Assembly: GCA_964424335.1 (NCBI GenBank)
Contig: CAYRIY010000131.1
Location: 1 to 8,464, forward strand
DNA length: 8,464 nucleotides
DNA from: CAYRIY01 sp964424335
GTDB taxonomy: Bacteria; Bacillota; Limnochordia; DTU080; RSA5
Direction: 5' to 3'
A program made the position numbers and the translations under genes. Positions 6,056 to 8,464 of this stretch are shown in pieces. The stretch's first letter is position 1. Every line of letters begins with the position of its first letter. Under the pieces are notes generated by a model, which was not told the origin of the DNA, searched no databases, and worked only from the letters and a program-made list of their open reading frames with translations.

Positions 6056-7384
6056 TTGGGTATCTCCACTTCGTCCCGACGACGCCTGCCAAACCGAATC
6101 TTTGCGTGTGCGCTTCTCGCTCTCGCCCTCTTAGTAGGCGCTTGTGAATTTACGGGTATGTCCGATGGCTCTCGCGCGGAAGAGTCCACCTCATCGGAGG
6201 CGACTTCCAACTTGGACAAGCCACTGCTCGACCCGGACGTTCTTGCGGCGCACAACCGCTTCGGCTACCGACTCTTTGCCGACCTGCTGAGCGATGCTAC
6301 GAACGAATCCGGCAACGTCATCCTCTCGCCGATCAGCGTCGCACTCGCCCTTGCCATGACTGAGAACGGCGCTTCCGACGAAACAGCTTTGGCAATCGCT
6401 CAGGCGATGCAGCACGCCGAGCTGATGGACGGCGGTCTCACCCAAAAAGCATTGAACGCATCAAACCTGGCGCTGATCAACTTGCTGAACGAAGCGGCCG
6501 CGGAAGGGGACATCCGTCTCAAGGCGGCCAACGCGCTTTGGCATCGCAACGGGCTCACCCTCGTGCCTGAGTTCGCGGATGCGACTGAGCATTTCTATCG
6601 AGCGGAGCTCTCAGGCCTCGACTTTTCTGCAGCAGAGAGCGTCGATCGGGTCAACGCGTGGGCGGACGAAGCGACCGAAGGGCTCATTCCAAGTGTTGTC
6701 GACGAGCTCTCCGATGACCTTGCCGTACTCATTGCAAACGCTGTCTACTTCAAAGGAGATTGGCAGACGCCCTTTGATAGTCGTCTCACGCGCCCGCTCC
6801 CATTTCGCCTCACAACCGGCGAGCGTCCCGAAGTGGCGATGATGTATCGGTCAGGCTCGATCGAATACTTCGAGGAAGACTTCCAGGCGATCCGTCTGCC
6901 GTACGGCGAAGCGGGCCGCACTGCGATGTACGTCTTTTTGCCGCCTGAGAACGAGAGCATCGCGACGTTTGCGGAAAGGTTGCAAGATGCGGCGGCCGAC
7001 GCCTTCGGCAACTTTAGGTCCCTAGAGGGTGAAGTTTGGCTTCCTCGGCTCGACGTTTCTTTTAAGTCATCCCTCAATGAACCGTTGAAACGGCTAGGCA
7101 TGGGGATCGCCTTTGACCCGGGCGCGGCCGATTTTAGCCGCATGGTCTTGGGCGCCCGGCCGGGTGACCTCTTCATTGGCGATGTCTTGCACCAAGCGGT
7201 TTTGAAGTTGGATGAGACCGGGACCGAGGCAGCCGCAGTCACATCCGTCGAGATTCGGCTGACGAGCGTTCCCGTCCGGCGTTTCGCTTTTAGAGCGGAT
7301 CGGCCGTTCCTCTTTGTCATTCGTGACGATGAGACAGGCGCAATCCTGTTTACAGGGGCGATCGTCGACCCGCGTGGTGCGTGA
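6056..7384 (+). CDS. Serpin (serine/cysteine protease inhibitor), lipoprotein
   Basis: Serpins trap proteases by a suicide mechanism: cleavage of the reactive loop lets it insert into a beta sheet and crush the enzyme. This 442-residue protein has an n-region RRRLPNR, a hydrophobic core, and lipobox VGA-C with Cys30, so it is predicted to be tethered outside the membrane on a Ser/Thr/Glu-rich linker (31-60). The serpin core is complete: NVILSPISVALALA (87-100), the NAVYFKGDWQTPF block (228-240), VAMMYRSGSIEYF (260-272), LPYGEAGRTAMYVFLPP (281-297), DFSRM (359-363) and C-terminal PFLFVIRDDETGAILFTGAI (417-436). The hinge ETGTEAAAVT (387-396) keeps P15 Gly, P14 Thr and small P12-P9 residues, typical of inhibitory members. 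Counting 17 from Glu387 puts P1 at Thr403 with Leu402 and Arg401 beside it, but the loop is about three residues longer than in alpha-1-antitrypsin, so P1 is uncertain. The TTG start has AGGGGTG 8 nt upstream. It is a single-gene unit. Confidence 0.94.
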   Translation: MGISTSSRRRLPNRIFACALLALALLVGACEFTGMSDGSRAEESTSSEATSNLDKPLLDPDVLAAHNRFGYRLFADLLSDATNESGNVILSPISVALALAMTENGASDETALAIAQAMQHAELMDGGLTQKALNASNLALINLLNEAAAEGDIRLKAANALWHRNGLTLVPEFADATEHFYRAELSGLDFSAAESVDRVNAWADEATEGLIPSVVDELSDDLAVLIANAVYFKGDWQTPFDSRLTRPLPFRLTTGERPEVAMMYRSGSIEYFEEDFQAIRLPYGEAGRTAMYVFLPPENESIATFAERLQDAAADAFGNFRSLEGEVWLPRLDVSFKSSLNEPLKRLGMGIAFDPGAADFSRMVLGARPGDLFIGDVLHQAVLKLDETGTEAAAVTSVEIRLTSVPVRRFAFRADRPFLFVIRDDETGAILFTGAIVDPRGA

Positions 7385-7402
7385 TCACGCGGCTTCGTGA
7401 TC
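7379..7402. other. Hairpin/palindrome at the end of the serpin gene
   Basis: GCGTGATCACGC (7379-7390) is a perfect 12-bp palindrome spanning the serpin stop codon. Overlapping it, GATCACG (7383-7389) pairs with CGTGATC (7396-7402) around CGGCTT. No U tract follows on either strand, so an intrinsic terminator is unlikely, although it sits between two convergent genes (66-bp gap) and could stabilise 3' ends. Confidence 0.3.
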
Positions 7403-7450
7403 GCGTAGCTTGCGTGAGTACCGAAACATGGACACAGCTCCCCTAATTGG

Positions 7451-8005
7451 CTACTGCTCGGGTCTTGATTCAAGTTGGCGCACCACCGCCCAGACGCGGG
7501 CGATGCCGTAAAGCAGTGCGAGCAAACCCGTGATTGTCACAAACGCTGCGACTTGCATCCACCAACCGTCCGCCAATCGCAAGGGCGTTGGAAAGACGAC
7601 GAGCGCAAGGAGGAACATGGGAGCAAGGGCGATTGCCATGGTGCGCAACTGTGACCGATACCGCTTGATCCGTGAGGCGTTATCCGTATAAAGCTCGAGG
7701 GAGATCCCCGGCCCAAACGGGCGGCGAAAGTAAAACCAGTTTAGGGAGCGTCCCACAAGCTCCCATCCCATATCTGCGCAAAGCTGGAGATACTCCTCCT
7801 CCGCGGGACCTGAGACTTCCTGGTAATCGATGCGGTAGATCATCTCCCGCGGCTCGGTCCGCTCAAAGGTGTAGGAGGCCCCAGCAACGTGCGCCAAAGA
7901 CCACCCTTCCAGCGTCATTTGCTCGAGCCATCGCTCCTCCTTTTGATCCTGCCACGCCCAAAACACCTTGAACACGCGCTTGGTGACTGGCTTCACATCG
8001 GCCAT
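7451..8005 (-). CDS. DUF2812 membrane protein, PadR partner
   Basis: A 184-residue protein of no known biochemical function. Its first 95 residues fit DUF2812: FWAWQDQKEERWLEQMTLEG (15-34) followed by WSL, then YTFERTEPREMIYRIDYQ (45-62), EYLQLCADMGWELV (71-84) and WFYFRRP (90-96). Two hydrophobic helices follow (about 123-142 and 150-172) with a short basic linker (112-121) and a cytoplasmic-type tail. DUF2812 proteins are commonly encoded directly behind a PadR regulator in Bacillota, as here: the ATG is 1 nt after the padR stop and its GGAGGT ribosome site lies in the last padR codons. A GTG at 8014 in the same frame overlaps the ribosome site and is rejected. Some such proteins are proposed to act with, or be repressed by, their PadR partner; no activity can be inferred from the sequence. 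Confidence 0.87.
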   Translation of the reverse strand: MADVKPVTKRVFKVFWAWQDQKEERWLEQMTLEGWSLAHVAGASYTFERTEPREMIYRIDYQEVSGPAEEEYLQLCADMGWELVGRSLNWFYFRRPFGPGISLELYTDNASRIKRYRSQLRTMAIALAPMFLLALVVFPTPLRLADGWWMQVAAFVTITGLLALLYGIARVWAVVRQLESRPEQ

Positions 8006-8006
8006 G

Positions 8007-8384
8007 TCAAACACCTCCGCTTGCCAACATCATCTTGCCGTGAGCAATCATCTGCTCGAGTCGGTCGATCTCAGCTTTGACGACTTCTCGGCCTCTCGGC
8101 GTGATGACGTACGTCTTGCGACGGCTGTCGGGTGAGGAGCCTTCGACCATCTCGATCAGACCCGCGGACTGCATCGTGCTCAAGGCCCCGTAAAGCGTGC
8201 CCGGGCCAAGACGCACCCGCCCACCGCTCATCTCACGCACCTTTTGCATCACGGCGTAGCCGTGGAGAGGCTCGAGCAGCGAGATCAGAATGTAATAGGA
8301 GGCCTCCGTCAGCGGCGCCGGCGAAAGCGCCTCATTCAAGCAAATCACGTCCTCATGCGTCGTTTTATCCAGCGATCTTGCCAT
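8007..8384 (-). CDS. PadR-family transcriptional regulator
   Basis: A 125-residue winged-helix repressor. Seen: LTEASYYILISLLEPLHGYA (25-44), the typical PadR helix 1-2 block; MQKVREMSGGRVRLGPGTLY (46-65), running into GALSTMQSAGLIEMV, the recognition helix; the wing RRKTYVITPRG (88-98); and a short C-terminal helix VKAEIDRLEQMIAHGKMML (102-120). The short C-terminal part places it in the small PadR subgroup. PadR proteins usually repress their own operon until a phenolic compound, drug or envelope stress relieves them. The ATG at 8384 has only a weak GGG ahead of it. A TTG at 8408 would add eight residues with no better site, and family alignment would allow an even later start, so the N-terminus (about 20 residues) is uncertain. 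It is followed 1 nt later by the DUF2812 gene. Inverted repeats upstream are candidate operators. Confidence 0.9.
   Translation of the reverse strand: MARSLDKTTHEDVICLNEALSPAPLTEASYYILISLLEPLHGYAVMQKVREMSGGRVRLGPGTLYGALSTMQSAGLIEMVEGSSPDSRRKTYVITPRGREVVKAEIDRLEQMIAHGKMMLASGGV
8013..8018 (-). promoter_or_regulatory. Coupled ribosome binding site of the DUF2812 gene
   Basis: GGAGGT on the minus strand lies 7 nt before the ATG at 8005 and is read in padR as its Gly-Gly codons just before the final Val. This settles the DUF2812 start and implies translational coupling. Confidence 0.75.
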
Positions 8385-8397
8385 TGAACCCAGGCGC

Positions 8398-8424
8398 TGT
8401 ATCGCCAAATCTTATGCCGATACA
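8398..8424. repeat. Inverted repeat TGTATCG / CGATACA upstream of padR
   Basis: The arms TGTATCG (8398-8404) and CGATACA (8418-8424) are separated by 13 bp. The inner TATCG/CGATA half-sites recur in the larger palindrome next to it. It lies 14 bp upstream of the padR ATG on the minus strand. A regulatory role is inferred. Confidence 0.4.
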
Positions 8425-8429
8425 CGTTA

Positions 8430-8459
8430 TAACGGCACCCGATATATCGAGTGCCGTTA
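8430..8459. promoter_or_regulatory. 30-bp palindrome, candidate PadR operator
   Basis: The left arm (TAACGGCACCCGATA) and right arm (TATCGAGTGCCGTTA) are reverse complements at 14 of 15 positions, with no spacer. The core CGATATATCG is a perfect 10-bp palindrome. It lies directly downstream of a TATACT box on the minus strand, where a bound repressor would block transcription of padR. No T tract follows, so it is not an obvious terminator for a gene beyond the window. Confidence 0.5.
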
Positions 8460-8464
8460 GTATA
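8459..8464 (-). promoter_or_regulatory. Possible -10 box of the padR operon
   Basis: TATACT on the minus strand (5 of 6 matches to TATAAT) abuts the 30-bp palindrome. Its -35 box would lie outside the window, so the promoter cannot be confirmed. Confidence 0.3.

Noticed and set aside
5923..6255. Minus-strand open frame of 110 codons before and into the serpin gene
   Set aside because: Low-complexity translation, antisense to the serpin signal region, no ribosome site recognised.
7379..7402. Intrinsic terminator after the serpin gene
   Set aside because: A hairpin exists but there is no U tract on either strand.
6745..7473. Minus-strand open frame of 242 codons inside the serpin gene
   Set aside because: The translation is Ser/Arg/Lys-rich with no domain pattern and lies opposite a complete serpin.
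1..8464. CRISPR array, insertion sequence, tRNA or rRNA gene
   Set aside because: No regularly spaced repeats beyond the two-copy 17-nt repeat, no transposase-like protein, and no tRNA- or rRNA-like segment was recognised by reading both strands.

Overview
This 8.46 kb stretch looks chromosomal and probably comes from a moderately GC-rich, Gram-positive-type bacterium of the Bacillota. The clues are strong purine-rich ribosome binding sites (GGAGGT, GGAGGAGGAG), frequent TTG and GTG starts, a PadR regulator paired with a DUF2812 membrane protein (an arrangement typical of Bacillota), and a serpin with a lipoprotein signal peptide. A 10-base run of N shows that this is a draft assembly. The lineage is inferred from gene content and was not tested.

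Layout, left to right. (1) 1-936, plus strand: the 3' part of a GH29-like (alpha-L-fucosidase superfamily) glycoside hydrolase, open at the window edge and crossed by the N gap. (2) 843-3556, minus strand: a complete three-gene ABC importer operon of the nitrate/sulfonate/taurine/NMT1 type, in the order binding protein, permease, ATPase. Its last gene overlaps the hydrolase tail to tail. (3) 3647-4462, plus strand: an ArsR-type repressor and an SRPBCC/AHSA1 protein, translationally overlapped. They lie behind a promoter that carries a perfect 16-bp palindrome and a second degenerate copy 30 bp upstream. (4) 4574-5839, minus strand: a six-helix membrane GGDEF diguanylate cyclase, separated from the previous unit by a terminator-like hairpin. 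(5) 6056-7384, plus strand: a lipid-anchored serpin with an inhibitory-type hinge, preceded by a tandem 17-nt repeat. (6) 7451-8384, minus strand: PadR regulator followed 1 nt later by a DUF2812 membrane protein, with large inverted repeats upstream of padR at the window edge.

The window is a set of small, independent transcription units and not one dedicated system. The clearest functional couplings are the three-part importer, the ArsR/SRPBCC pair with its own operator, and the PadR/DUF2812 pair with its own putative operator. I found no new defence, mobile or CRISPR system. The points most worth a second look are regulatory (the twin ArsR operators, the PadR-region palindromes, the repeat in front of the serpin) plus the lipoprotein serpin and the divergent GH29 active-site region.
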